64,000 nucleotides of DNA from NCBI RefSeq assembly GCF_036965045.1, contig NZ_JBALOV010000013.1, forward strand, positions 98,095 through 162,094, in the 5' to 3' direction. Below the pieces are notes generated by a model. The model saw nothing but the letters and a program-made list of their open reading frames with translations. It was not told where the DNA came from and did no database searches. Positions 54,466 to 62,929 of this stretch are shown here, piece by piece; position 1 is the first letter of the stretch, and each line of letters starts with the position of its first letter. Source of the DNA: Ferdinandcohnia sp036965045. GTDB taxonomy: Bacteria; Bacillota; Bacilli; Bacillales; Bacillaceae_L. The translations under genes were made by a program, and so were the position numbers.

Positions 54466-54789
54466 TTACCTTCCTTTCAGTAATTTGTTTACCGGTATTG
54501 AAATTTGCTCCCATTCTTCGGAAATGATTTCTAATGCCTCTTGACCTTTTTCAGTCAAAAAATAATACTTCCGATTTGGACCTGATTCTGATGGTCTCAT
54601 TTCTCCCAGAATGAGCCCATTTTTCTGGAGTCTTAATAAAATCGGATAAATGGTTCCTTCACTTACATCTGCTAAGCCAATATTCAGCAGTTTTTGCGAA
54701 AGTTCGTAGCCGTAGATAGGCTCTTTTTCGATTACAGCCAACACACATCCATCCAAGATTCCCTTTAACAACTGGCTCCTTATTGACAT
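54466..54789 (-). CDS. PadR-family transcriptional regulator
   Basis: This 107-aa PadR winged-helix protein has YGYELSQKL, SEGTIYPILLRLQKNGLI and RKYYFLTEKG, all typical. GGGAGG precedes ATG at 54789. Directly upstream lie repeats of CAAGRTAGT (54819-54914), a likely operator array. It probably represses its own operon with the HAAS protein. Confidence 0.9.
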   Translation of the reverse strand: MSIRSQLLKGILDGCVLAVIEKEPIYGYELSQKLLNIGLADVSEGTIYPILLRLQKNGLILGEMRPSESGPNRKYYFLTEKGQEALEIISEEWEQISIPVNKLLKGR

Positions 54790-54818
54790 TTCATCATACT
54801 CCCTCCCCTAGTATGTTA

Positions 54819-54914
54819 TACAAGGTAGTAGACAAAAAATAAAGTTAATCTCAGGTAGTTGGTAAAACAAGATAGTGGATTTAAAAAAACAACTATCTTG
54901 TTAAACAAAGTAGT
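54819..54914. promoter_or_regulatory. array of CAAGRTAGT repeats upstream of padR, candidate operator
   Basis: Copies are CAAGGTAGT at 54821, a shorter CAGGTAGT at 54852, CAAGATAGT at 54868, an inverted ACTATCTTG at 54892 and CAAAGTAGT at 54906. The third and fourth form a perfect inverted repeat AACAAGATAGT / ACTATCTTGTT. Repeats of one motif just ahead of a PadR gene suggest PadR binding sites. Confidence 0.65.
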
Positions 54915-54985
54915 TGTTTTTAGTGTAAAATTATTTCATTTTTTTGTCAATAGATTTTTTAAAATAGACACATTAAACGTTCCAG

Positions 54986-55639
54986 TTACTTCTCATCGTA
55001 AGCGTTAAGGGCATTCACACTATGTGCCAATGCAGCTCCTGCTTTTAAGGCAACAGCTACGAAAATAGCTTCTGAGAGTTCTTCTAAATCAGCTCCTGCT
55101 TTTTTTGCATTCTTCGTATGAAGGTCGATGCAATACGGGCAACCTGTTGTATGTGCGCATGCAACAGCAATCAACTCTTTGTCCTTTTCAGATAAGTTTT
55201 TCGCTTTGATCGACTTACTGTCAAAATCTATAAATGCTTTAAATGCCTCGCCATTCAAATCTGCAAATTCTTTCAGTCTTGCAAAATAGGATGCCTTATA
55301 CAGTTCTTCATCACCATTTCCATCATATGCATTGAGTGCATTTACTCCATGCGCTAAAGAAGAACCTGCCTTTAATGCTGTCGCAACAAAAATTGCTTCT
55401 GCTACTTCTTCTTTCGTTGAGTCATTCTTTTTCGCATTTCCAACATGTAAATCTATGCAATATGGGCAACCCGTGATATGTGCAACAGCCACGGCAATTA
55501 GTTCCTTTTGCTTTACGGAAAGTCTTCCTGCGGCTAATGCTTGACTATCAAATTTAATGAAAGATTGAAAGATTTCTGGCGCATACTGTTTCAATTCTGG
55601 AAGTCTACCGAAATATTCTTTTCTGTATAAACTTGTCAT
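54986..55639 (-). CDS. tandem AhpD-like / carboxymuconolactone decarboxylase-family protein
   Basis: This 217-aa protein consists of two copies of a roughly 105-aa AhpD-like (CMD) domain. Each has a redox CxxC in GCPYCIDLH (near residues 58 and 168) followed by HVGNAKK or HTKNAKK, and an LAHGVNALNAYD / LAHSVNALNAYD end. The pair arose by internal duplication. AhpD-type domains act as thiol reductants of peroxidases or as gamma-carboxymuconolactone decarboxylase relatives. A SAM-I riboswitch in the leader links it to sulfur or methionine metabolism. Confidence 0.85.
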   Translation of the reverse strand: MTSLYRKEYFGRLPELKQYAPEIFQSFIKFDSQALAAGRLSVKQKELIAVAVAHITGCPYCIDLHVGNAKKNDSTKEEVAEAIFVATALKAGSSLAHGVNALNAYDGNGDEELYKASYFARLKEFADLNGEAFKAFIDFDSKSIKAKNLSEKDKELIAVACAHTTGCPYCIDLHTKNAKKAGADLEELSEAIFVAVALKAGAALAHSVNALNAYDEK

Positions 55640-55714
55640 TTGTAAATCTCTCCCTTTAAATTTTTCACCAAATTGAATATCATTTTCGCATGAATTTCAC
55701 CTATGTTATAAATT

Positions 55715-55743
55715 CAAAAAACCCCTTCCGATGAGGAAGAGGC
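55715..55743 (-). terminator. terminator of the SAM riboswitch
   Basis: On the minus strand CCTCTTCC-TCATC-GGAAGGGG is followed by TTTTTTG. It follows the SAM-I aptamer and precedes the AhpD-like gene by 76 bases. Confidence 0.82.
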
Positions 55744-55751
55744 ATTATGTA

Positions 55752-55872
55752 TATCCACACTCATCTTTCAAGCGCATGCTTGCTGGAATTAGCACCTTGT
55801 TACATCTATCATAACGGTTGCTGCGGGATCAACGGACCAGGTTCCTCCCCCGACTCTTGATAAGAGAAAATG
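55752..55872 (-). ncRNA. SAM-I (S-box) riboswitch
   Basis: Read on the minus strand, conserved S-box blocks appear in order: CTTATCAAGAG, GGGGGAGGAACCTGGTCCG, CAGCAACCG, GGTGCTAATTCC and a final pairing region. The pattern matches the family well. With the downstream terminator it should switch off the AhpD-like gene when S-adenosylmethionine is abundant. The rest of the 55873-56063 gap shows no gene. Confidence 0.9.
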
Positions 55873-56063
55873 TATTTAATTTGGTATTATTAATTACCTT
55901 ACATGAATGAAGAAGGGATTGTCAACTGAAATATTGGATTATTTTGAAAACCGTATCTATATCCTGAAAGGAATTACAAACCACCTATCCATAACGTAAA
56001 CATGGTAAACTGCTCTGGTACCCAGCTTGGGTCAATATTGGCTATCCTTTTGTCCAATCTCAT

Positions 56064-56750
56064 TTATTGGTTCAATGGCCACTCCTCTTGATTTTCCGCC
56101 ATATCCCAAAACATGTACTCGAACAAGCTTGTTTTGACGACTATTTCTTCTAACGCTGCTAAATCTCGTTCTGGTTTTCCAGTTGTGATTTGATTGATGA
56201 GAGTCTTACAATCTTCTGCCAACGCAGTAAATTCATTGGACGAATACATTTTGACCCACTCTCCATAAAATTCATGGTTGGTAGCTCCTGGCCATTTTGC
56301 CAGTTCTTTTCCAATGAAGTTATAGCTCCAGGCACAGGCAAGGACAGCTGCGACAACATTTTCAACACCACCAAGTTGGGCCACATTCAACATGTAACTT
56401 GTGTATGAAGTAGTAGTTGATGCGGGCTTAGTTGCCTCAAGCTCCTCAGGAGATATTTCAAATTTTGCTGCATATTGGCGGTGAAGATCCATTTCGATCT
56501 CAAGTGTGCCATGTAAAAGATTTGCAAAAATAGACATCGTTTTTAAATCCGGTGACTTTGCGCTACCTAACGCAAATAGACGGGAATACTCAATCAGGTA
56601 CACGTAATCCTGCTTCATATAATGCTTAAATTTTTCCTTCTCCAACCAACCTTCGCCGATTCCTTTCACAAAGGGATGCTCCAAATACGAATTCCAAATC
56701 GGCTCAACTCGATTCCATAAACGATCTGTAAATTGACTGCTCACTCTCAT
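56064..56750 (-). CDS. tenA: thiaminase II / aminopyrimidine aminohydrolase
   Basis: This 228-aa TenA protein hydrolyses aminomethylpyrimidine breakdown products of thiamine to recover HMP. It shows the family pattern HPFVKGIGEG, KQDYVYLIEY and the catalytic Cys in LACAWSY. A TPP riboswitch and terminator precede it, fitting thiamine control. GGAAGGGG precedes ATG at 56750. Confidence 0.92.
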   Translation of the reverse strand: MRVSSQFTDRLWNRVEPIWNSYLEHPFVKGIGEGWLEKEKFKHYMKQDYVYLIEYSRLFALGSAKSPDLKTMSIFANLLHGTLEIEMDLHRQYAAKFEISPEELEATKPASTTTSYTSYMLNVAQLGGVENVVAAVLACAWSYNFIGKELAKWPGATNHEFYGEWVKMYSSNEFTALAEDCKTLINQITTGKPERDLAALEEIVVKTSLFEYMFWDMAENQEEWPLNQ

Positions 56751-56776
56751 TTCCCCTTCCTTGTTGTTGACATTGG

Positions 56777-56820
56777 GGAGAAAAAAGAAGACCCACCACT
56801 AGTGAATAGAGATGGGTTCG
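56777..56820 (-). terminator. terminator of the TPP riboswitch
   Basis: On the minus strand GAACCCATC and GTGGGTCTTC surround a loop and are followed by TTTTTTC. It lies between the TPP aptamer and tenA. Confidence 0.75.
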
Positions 56821-56855
56821 GTAAATAATCGTTTTCACGAAAAAATTCCAACTCC

Positions 56856-56944
56856 ACTTCCCTACGCTAGTGTTACCCAGATCAGGTTCAAAGGGTCGAT
56901 ATTTCTATCTCTCAGCAAATACATGCTCCCCTAGTCGAATTGCT
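56856..56944 (-). ncRNA. TPP (THI box) riboswitch
   Basis: On the minus strand the sequence shows CTAGGGGAGCATG, GCTGAGAGATAG, GACCCTTTGAACCTGATC and GGGTAACACTAGCG, the conserved thi-box blocks in order. It precedes tenA and probably terminates transcription when TPP is bound. Confidence 0.95.
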
Positions 56945-57037
56945 AGATTATTAAGTTACTATATATTAGTTAAACATAGCCGGTGAAAATAAGCAAATGT
57001 TCGGAAGATTTTCAGCTATTCTATGTGCAAACAAGCA

Positions 57038-57066
57038 AAAAATCTTCCAAGAAGGAAGATTTTTTT
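57038..57066 (-). terminator. terminator after trmL
   Basis: AAAATCTTCC-AAGAA-GGAAGATTTT has a T run on the minus strand and overlaps the end of trmL. Confidence 0.75.
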
Positions 57067-57535
57067 ATGTTAGATTCGGATACCCTTGCTGTCTTAATGC
57101 CTCGTACACTAATATGGCTGCTGTATTCGAAAGGTTGAGTGAACGAACATGTTGACTCATTGGGATTCTCAAAAAGTGATTTTTGTGTTTTTCTAGTAAA
57201 TCTTTTGGTAAACCCGTTGTTTCTTTTCCAAACATAAAATAATGTTCCTTTGAAACATCACTGAAATCAAAGCCGGAATGTGTTTTTTTACCAAATGTCT
57301 CTATATAGTAAAACTCACCTTGATTTTTCGAAAAAAAGTCGTCTAATGAGTCATAATACGTTATATTTACAGAATCCCAGAAATCGAAACCCGCTCGTTT
57401 GATCATTTTTTCATCAGTTGAAAAGCCAAGTGGTCGAATTAAATGCAAGGCTGTATCCGTTGCAGCACATGTGAGTGCAATGTTTCCAGTATTAGCCGGA
57501 ATATCTGGTTGATAGAGTACAACATGTATTGCCAA
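57065..57535 (-). CDS. trmL: tRNA (cytidine(34)-2'-O)-methyltransferase
   Basis: This SPOUT-family methyltransferase of about 156 aa has NTGNIALTCAAT near the N-terminus and the SAM-binding trefoil-knot motifs MFGKETTGLP and IPMSQHVRSLNLSNTAAI. It methylates the wobble ribose of tRNA-Leu species. TTG at 57535 fits GAGGAG spacing; GTG at 57544 lies on the ribosome site itself. Confidence 0.92.
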   Translation of the reverse strand: MAIHVVLYQPDIPANTGNIALTCAATDTALHLIRPLGFSTDEKMIKRAGFDFWDSVNITYYDSLDDFFSKNQGEFYYIETFGKKTHSGFDFSDVSKEHYFMFGKETTGLPKDLLEKHKNHFLRIPMSQHVRSLNLSNTAAILVYEALRQQGYPNLT

Positions 57536-57820
57536 GATGGTCACTCCTCATTGTATTTTACCCTCCAAATTATAACATACCTTTGATAAATGCCGTTAAA
57601 CCATGGACAATTAACATTTGGTTTCCGCCAAGACTTGGAAAGTAACAGCCAATCTATGACTATCTATGTCTTTTTCTTATACTTTCTCATATTTTGGGTA
57701 TGTTATTTGTATGGATAAAATATTACTGATTAACAACATTTTATAATTTTGGTGTAAAATCTGATTTCTATTTTATGATTACTTTAATCAGAACTATTGA
57801 CAAAATCGGAGGTATTTTCT

Positions 57821-58858
57821 TTGGGGATTTTTAAAGAAAATAATAATAACACTAACAAGATAACCGCTGCTGAAGTATCCGCACTCTGGCTTCAGTATAT
57901 GGGTGATAGTATGGCTATATGTGTTTACAAATATTTTCTTAATATTGTTGAAAACAAGGAGATTAAATCAATATTAGAATTGTCATTGCAATTAGCTGAG
58001 AGCCAAGTAAAGCAGATCAGCAAACTCTTAAAAAATGCTAATTTTAAATCCCCAATCGGATTTACAGAGAGCGACGTAAATGTTAACGCCCCTCGACTGT
58101 TTTCTGATGAATTTTTATTGTTTTACTCTTATATCATGACAATCCATGGACTAACCGCTTATAGTTTAGCAATTACAAACGCAGAACGAAAAGACATTCA
58201 AAATTATTTTTTTGAATGCTCAAAATCTTCTAAGGAACTATTCCAAAAAATAGTGGAATTAGCGAAAAATGAGCCGAAATTTACAAGTGTACCATCCATT
58301 CCTTCACCAAATGGGACTGAGTTTCTCGAATCAACAGGTTTCGTTTCGAATTTAATTGGTGACAAAAGACCACTTAATAGTTCGGAAATCAGCACTCTTT
58401 TCTTTAATTCAACGAAAACTGGCTTTATCAAATCATTAAGCTTGGCCTTTAGTCAGGTTGCGAAGATGGAAGAAGTTCGCAATTTTATGATAAAAAACGT
58501 TAAATTAGCCGGAAAAGATGCCGATAGTTTTGATGCAATCTTGAAACAGGATCATTTACCAATACCTGAAAAATGGGATGCCGAGGTTACAGACTCAACT
58601 GAAAGTCCATTTTCGGACAAATTAATTATGTTTCATGCAGGCTTTTTAGTGAATGCTAGTCTTTCTTACTATGGTGCATCATTAGGCTCTACTTGGAGGT
58701 CGGATATCATCCTAAACTATTCCAAAGTCTTTACCCATGCTATGGAAGCGGGTGCTTTATCATACAAAATTATGGTGAAACATGGATGGTTAGAAAAACA
58801 ACCTGAAACGATAGACAGAAAATCGTTGGCAAAAGGTTCAAATAAGGAAACAAAATAA
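57821..58858 (+). CDS. DUF3231 family protein
   Basis: This 345-aa all-helical protein shows an internal duplication: two related halves of about 165 aa (YMGDSMAICVYKYF... then FNSTKTGFIKSLSLAFSQVA). This is the DUF3231 pattern of spore-forming Bacillales; function is unknown, with a ferritin-like fold suspected. TTG at 57821 follows GGAGG; an earlier TTG at 57797 lies upstream of the ribosome site. Confidence 0.82.
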   Translation: MGIFKENNNNTNKITAAEVSALWLQYMGDSMAICVYKYFLNIVENKEIKSILELSLQLAESQVKQISKLLKNANFKSPIGFTESDVNVNAPRLFSDEFLLFYSYIMTIHGLTAYSLAITNAERKDIQNYFFECSKSSKELFQKIVELAKNEPKFTSVPSIPSPNGTEFLESTGFVSNLIGDKRPLNSSEISTLFFNSTKTGFIKSLSLAFSQVAKMEEVRNFMIKNVKLAGKDADSFDAILKQDHLPIPEKWDAEVTDSTESPFSDKLIMFHAGFLVNASLSYYGASLGSTWRSDIILNYSKVFTHAMEAGALSYKIMVKHGWLEKQPETIDRKSLAKGSNKETK

Positions 58859-58886
58859 GGAGAGATTGACTGGTCTCTCCCTTCTC
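58859..58886 (+). terminator. terminator after the DUF3231 gene
   Basis: AAGGAGAGA-TTGACTGG-TCTCTCCCTT forms a hairpin, followed by a weak T-containing tail. Confidence 0.55.
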
Positions 58887-58980
58887 CTATTACACGAGTG
58901 TCCTTTTTTGACTTGAATCTCCCTTAATTGACATTCATATAGATCCGGTTTTCATTTTTTATTCTTATAAATATTTTTAA

Positions 58981-59544
58981 CTAATTTTGATGATAGATTA
59001 ATTGAACAACACCAGATGAATATCTGTTTGTTTCCACCAATGTTAGATTTAATCTCTGTTTTATGTCGATGAATAAAGGTTTTCCTTCTCCCAATATAAC
59101 AGGGTGAACTGATAATCTATATTCATCAACAAGTCCTAAATTTATAAAAGTAGTGATCAGACTTGACCCTCCATAAAGCCATATGTCTTTGCCAGGCTTT
59201 TTCTTAATTATATTTACTTCTTCGAAAATATGATCATTTATGTATTTCGCTTTATCATTTGTACCTGTTTGCGTTCTTGAAAACACATATTTGTCTTTAC
59301 TATGGACGATCTTCCACATTTCCTTTTCTGCATCAGCGGCTTCCGGTTTTGGAGTATATTGGCCCCATAAATCAAAGCTTTTTCTTCCATATAAAATCGT
59401 ATCAATCGTATCTAAGAAACCTGTAAAATCCATATCTGAGTCCATTATACACCAGTCAATTTCACCTTTTGGTCCTTCTATAAATCCATCTAAAGTAACA
59501 GCTAAATCTAAAATAACTCTTCTTAGCTTTATAAGATTTTGCAT
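58981..59544 (-). CDS. dihydrofolate reductase / RibD C-terminal family protein
   Basis: This 187-aa DHFR-like protein has VILDLAVTLDGFIEG at the N-terminus, the NADPH-binding stretch DTILYGRKSFD and WLYGGSSLI. Bacillus YwjB/YyaP-type relatives lack proven reductase activity. GGAGG precedes ATG at 59544. Confidence 0.85.
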   Translation of the reverse strand: MQNLIKLRRVILDLAVTLDGFIEGPKGEIDWCIMDSDMDFTGFLDTIDTILYGRKSFDLWGQYTPKPEAADAEKEMWKIVHSKDKYVFSRTQTGTNDKAKYINDHIFEEVNIIKKKPGKDIWLYGGSSLITTFINLGLVDEYRLSVHPVILGEGKPLFIDIKQRLNLTLVETNRYSSGVVQLIYHQN

Positions 59545-59614
59545 CGTTCTACCTCCTTATATATTTATTGTTAATACTATTACTTTTCGCATAGTCTACC
59601 TGCACATACATTGT

Positions 59615-60397
59615 TTATTCAATAATCATTTTAATCGCTCGTGTTGCAAGAAAACATTTTATATATTTATCTAACGGTCTCCTTCCACCAAAATCATCTT
59701 CATATAAACCATTTAGGATAAATCCTGCATCAAATTGTCATTGAATTTGGTCTTCTAAAGTATGACCAAATTCAATTGTATCATTGGCTTTCAAAAATTC
59801 AGCTGTCTCTTGTTCTGTCAGGTGATCCAAGGATGAAGACGGTATGGCGTTTTTCACCACTAAATTTCCCTTCCTATCTTCTTCATCATCAAAAATAAAA
59901 AGAAGTGGGTTTGTAAAACCAGCAATCAGGACTCCCGTATCTTTTAACACTCGTGATGTTTCTTTCCATACAGGATGAACATCTTTTACAAAAAGATTTG
60001 AAACAGGATTTACAACCATATCAAATTCTCCGTCCTCAAAATCAGAGAGGTCAGACATATCTCCTTGTATCGTTCTAAGTTTCAAACCATCCCGTTTTGC
60101 AACCGTTTCATCCTGTTCCAATTGTTTTTTGGAACTATCGAAAACTGTAACATCCGCTCCTGCTGCAGCAAGTATTGGACCTTGCTGACCTCCACCAGAC
60201 GCTAAACAAAGAATTTTTATCCCGACTAATGATGTTGGAAACCAGCTTCTAGGCACAGGCTTTCCTGCTGTTACGGTAATTTCCCAATTACCTTGTTTAC
60301 TATTTTCAATTATTTCCTTAGAAACGGCCTTTGTATAATCCACTTTCTCTTCAACCTTTTTGTCCCAAGCACGACTATTATGTTTAACAATATTCAT
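59615..60397 (-). pseudogene. class I SAM methyltransferase with an in-frame TGA stop
   Basis: The open frame 60397-59738 (219 aa) has SAM motif CLASGGGQQGP, GADVTVFDSS and FDMVVNPVSNLF, and ends HTLEDQIQ at a TGA. Translation past this TGA in the same frame continues 40 codons (QFDAGFILNGLYEDDF... to TAA 59615), which is the expected C-terminus of this family. One base change (for example GGA to TGA) explains it. The truncated product lacks the final strands of the methyltransferase fold and may be inactive. It could be a sequence error. Confidence 0.75.
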
Positions 60398-60748
60398 TAA
60401 AAGTCCCTCCCTTTTACTCTATTCACCTATTATCCTTATTCGTCATTTATTTTTTAAACCCTTTCTAAACAATTCACTTGTCACTCCTGTTCGTGGTAAA
60501 ATAAAGTTCCTTGGCAGGGGCATACATAAAGCGAGTTGACATTTTTGGTCAACTCGCTTTATATAGTCATTCTACATAACTAGATTCCCTAAATTTAACC
60601 CGTATCTCCGTCTCATTAATAAGCAGAAATCTTCCTATCGTGAACCTTTAAATGTATCATTACTTTTGCACACTAATAAAGTACAATCATTTAGCCAAGC
60701 ATAAAAGATGGCTATAGTTGGCTGATAATCAAAAGGTGGATACGCTTA
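60398..60748. other. non-coding gap with a perfect 13-bp hairpin
   Basis: The gap carries a perfect inverted repeat AAAGCGAGTTGAC-N7-GTCAACTCGCTTT at 60528-60560. No gene ends next to it; the nearest genes start here in divergent directions. It may be a leftover terminator. No frame is supported. Confidence 0.45.
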
Positions 60749-61891
60749 ATGAATCCAGACAATCAATTTATGTTAACTTCTTTTACTTTCCCTAATGGGG
60801 TTGAATTAAAAAACAGACTTGTCATGGCACCCATGACAAACTTCTCATCAAATCTAGATGGAACTGTCTCAGATGCTGAGGTGAATTACTATGCCCGCCG
60901 TGCTAGTGGCGTTAGTATGGTCATAACAGCTTGCACATATGTTACCCCAAACGGCAAAGGATTCCACGGTGAATTCGCTGGTGACAAAGATGAGATGATA
61001 CCGAGCTTAACGCGATTAGCGAAAGCAATTAAAGCACAAGGCGCCAAAGCGATCTTACAAATCTTTCATGGCGGAAGAATGTGCCCTCCTGAATTAGTTC
61101 CAAATGGAGAAATCGTCAGCGCAAGTGATGTACCCGCAGTAAGAGGCGGTAGATCAACTGAAGAGCCTGATCTAAAGCCAAGACCTTTAACTGAAACTGA
61201 AGTCGAAGAAATCATAAAAGCATTCGGTGAAACAACGCGGCGAGCAATAGAAGCAGGCTATGATGGGGTTGAAATACATGGAGCAAATGGCTATTTAATT
61301 CAGCAATTCTTCTCCCCGCATTCAAATCGTCGTGAAGATCGTTTTGGAGGTAGCCTAGAAAAACGAATGACCTTCCCGCTTGCTATTGTGGATGAAGTAC
61401 AAAGGGTTGTAAAAGAACATGCGACTCCTGAGTTTATTGTTGGGTACCGTTTTTCACCAGAAGAACCCGAAATACCTGGAATTACAATGGGTGATACACT
61501 TAAGCTAGTTGATACTTTAGCGGATAAGGGCTTAGATTATCTTCATGTATCATTAACCGATTTCTTTTCAACAGCTAGAAGAGGGGTTGAGGATACCACA
61601 AAAACCCGGATTGAATACTTGCTTGAAACGATAAATAATCGTGTCCCATTGATTGGAGTTGGATCCATTTATACAGCCGAAGATGCACGTAATGCCTTTA
61701 AAACAGGTGTCTCTTTACTCGCATTAGGCCGAGAGCTAATTATTGACCCAGATTGGGTGCAAAAAATAGCAGAAGGTAAAGAAGACGAAATAATCACCAA
61801 GGTAGATAAGACCAAACAACACGAATTAGTAATTCCAGACCCACTCTGGAATGCAATCATTCACACACCTGGCTGGTTCCCAGGAGTCTAG
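60749..61891 (+). CDS. NADH:flavin oxidoreductase / Old Yellow Enzyme family
   Basis: This 380-aa FMN TIM barrel has NRLVMAPMTNF at the N-terminus, the ligand-binding pair in EIHGANGYLIQQF, DRFGGS and GVGSIYTAEDA with LGRELIIDP. It is similar to YqiG-type enzymes, which reduce activated alkenes. AAAAGGTGG precedes ATG at 60749. A clear terminator follows. Physiological substrate unknown. Confidence 0.9.
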   Translation: MNPDNQFMLTSFTFPNGVELKNRLVMAPMTNFSSNLDGTVSDAEVNYYARRASGVSMVITACTYVTPNGKGFHGEFAGDKDEMIPSLTRLAKAIKAQGAKAILQIFHGGRMCPPELVPNGEIVSASDVPAVRGGRSTEEPDLKPRPLTETEVEEIIKAFGETTRRAIEAGYDGVEIHGANGYLIQQFFSPHSNRREDRFGGSLEKRMTFPLAIVDEVQRVVKEHATPEFIVGYRFSPEEPEIPGITMGDTLKLVDTLADKGLDYLHVSLTDFFSTARRGVEDTTKTRIEYLLETINNRVPLIGVGSIYTAEDARNAFKTGVSLLALGRELIIDPDWVQKIAEGKEDEIITKVDKTKQHELVIPDPLWNAIIHTPGWFPGV

Positions 61892-61934
61892 ATAGGACAA
61901 CGGGACAGGTACGCTGTCCAACCATTTTTATGTA

Positions 61935-61969
61935 AAAAGGACACTGAACTGCCAGTGTCCTTTTGCATT
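61935..61969 (+). terminator. terminator after the Old Yellow Enzyme gene
   Basis: AAAGGACACTG-AACTGC-CAGTGTCCTTTT is a strong hairpin with a T run. Confidence 0.88.
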
Positions 61970-62107
61970 GCAAACAGATCTTATATAAATTATACCATTT
62001 AGATTTTCATTTTAATAAAAGTAAAAGAAAGAGCTTGTGTTCCTTTCATTAGACATGCCATCTAAATATGGTATTCTATTGCTATAATGAAAGAAAGGTA
62101 GAATGTG

Positions 62108-62845
62108 ATGTACACAAAACAAAACTTACTCGATCATCTTAGAAAATTAGGAATTGATGAAAATGGAACATTGCTTGTTCATTCATCGATGAAAAGTATT
62201 GGTCTAGTTCAAGGTGGCGCTGATGCCGTCCTTGACGCCTTGTCCGAATACATGAAAAATGGGCTTTTAGTTTTCCCTACCCATACATGGTCATACATTA
62301 ATGCAGAGAACCCCCGGTTTTATGTAGATGAGTCCCCTTCTTGTGTCGGTCTATTAACAGAGCTTTTTCGCAAACGTCCTGGAGTTGTTCGCTCGTGGCA
62401 CCCAACGCATTCTGTAGCCGCATTGGGGAAAGGTGCCCATGAATTTGTAGCCGGAAATGAAAAATTCGACACGCCCTGTGCAAGGGAATCGAGTTGGGGA
62501 AAATTACTGGATCAAAAGGCAACGATTTTGTTGTTAGGGGTCGATTTACGAAGATGTACATATATTCATGGAGTTGAGGAATGGCTCGATATACCTGGTC
62601 GATTGACTGATTCTCACGAACAGCTGTTTACCGTTTTGCCGGATAAAACTGAAATTTCCGTCCCGCAAAGAAGACATATTGGACATACCTCTGAAAAATA
62701 CGAACGAGTTGACGAGGTTTTCCTAAATAATCAAGTCATGCACAAAGGGCAATTTGGCGATGCAATTGTTAGAGTCTGCGATACTGTAAAAATGACTGAA
62801 TTACTAACTCATATCCTAAAAGAGGAACCTGAGTTATTTTCTTAG
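62108..62845 (+). CDS. AAC(3)-family (YokD-like) antibiotic N-acetyltransferase
   Basis: This 245-aa acetyl-CoA-dependent enzyme has LLVHSSMKSIG, HTWSY, SWHPTHSVAALG with the catalytic His, and TPCARESSWGKLL. YokD/BA2930-type members are structurally AAC(3) but many do not acetylate common aminoglycosides. AGAAAGG precedes the start region; ATG at 62108 follows a GTG at 62105. Resistance activity is not shown. Confidence 0.88.
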   Translation: MYTKQNLLDHLRKLGIDENGTLLVHSSMKSIGLVQGGADAVLDALSEYMKNGLLVFPTHTWSYINAENPRFYVDESPSCVGLLTELFRKRPGVVRSWHPTHSVAALGKGAHEFVAGNEKFDTPCARESSWGKLLDQKATILLLGVDLRRCTYIHGVEEWLDIPGRLTDSHEQLFTVLPDKTEISVPQRRHIGHTSEKYERVDEVFLNNQVMHKGQFGDAIVRVCDTVKMTELLTHILKEEPELFS

Positions 62846-62851
62846 GTGTAA

Positions 62852-62892
62852 ATATAAAGAAACAGGGAATCAATTATTCTCTGTTTCTTCTT
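62852..62892 (+). terminator. hairpin after the acetyltransferase gene
   Basis: AAAGAAACAGGGAATC and its near complement ATTCTCTGTTTCTTCTTTT form an imperfect hairpin with a T-rich tail. Confidence 0.65.
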
Positions 62893-62929
62893 TTACGTTT
62901 GATTTAATGATAATCTTGTTCATTAACAA

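Noticed and set aside
59240..59674. 144-codon plus-strand frame
   Set aside because: It is antisense to the DHFR-like gene and runs through its promoter; no ribosome site or known pattern.
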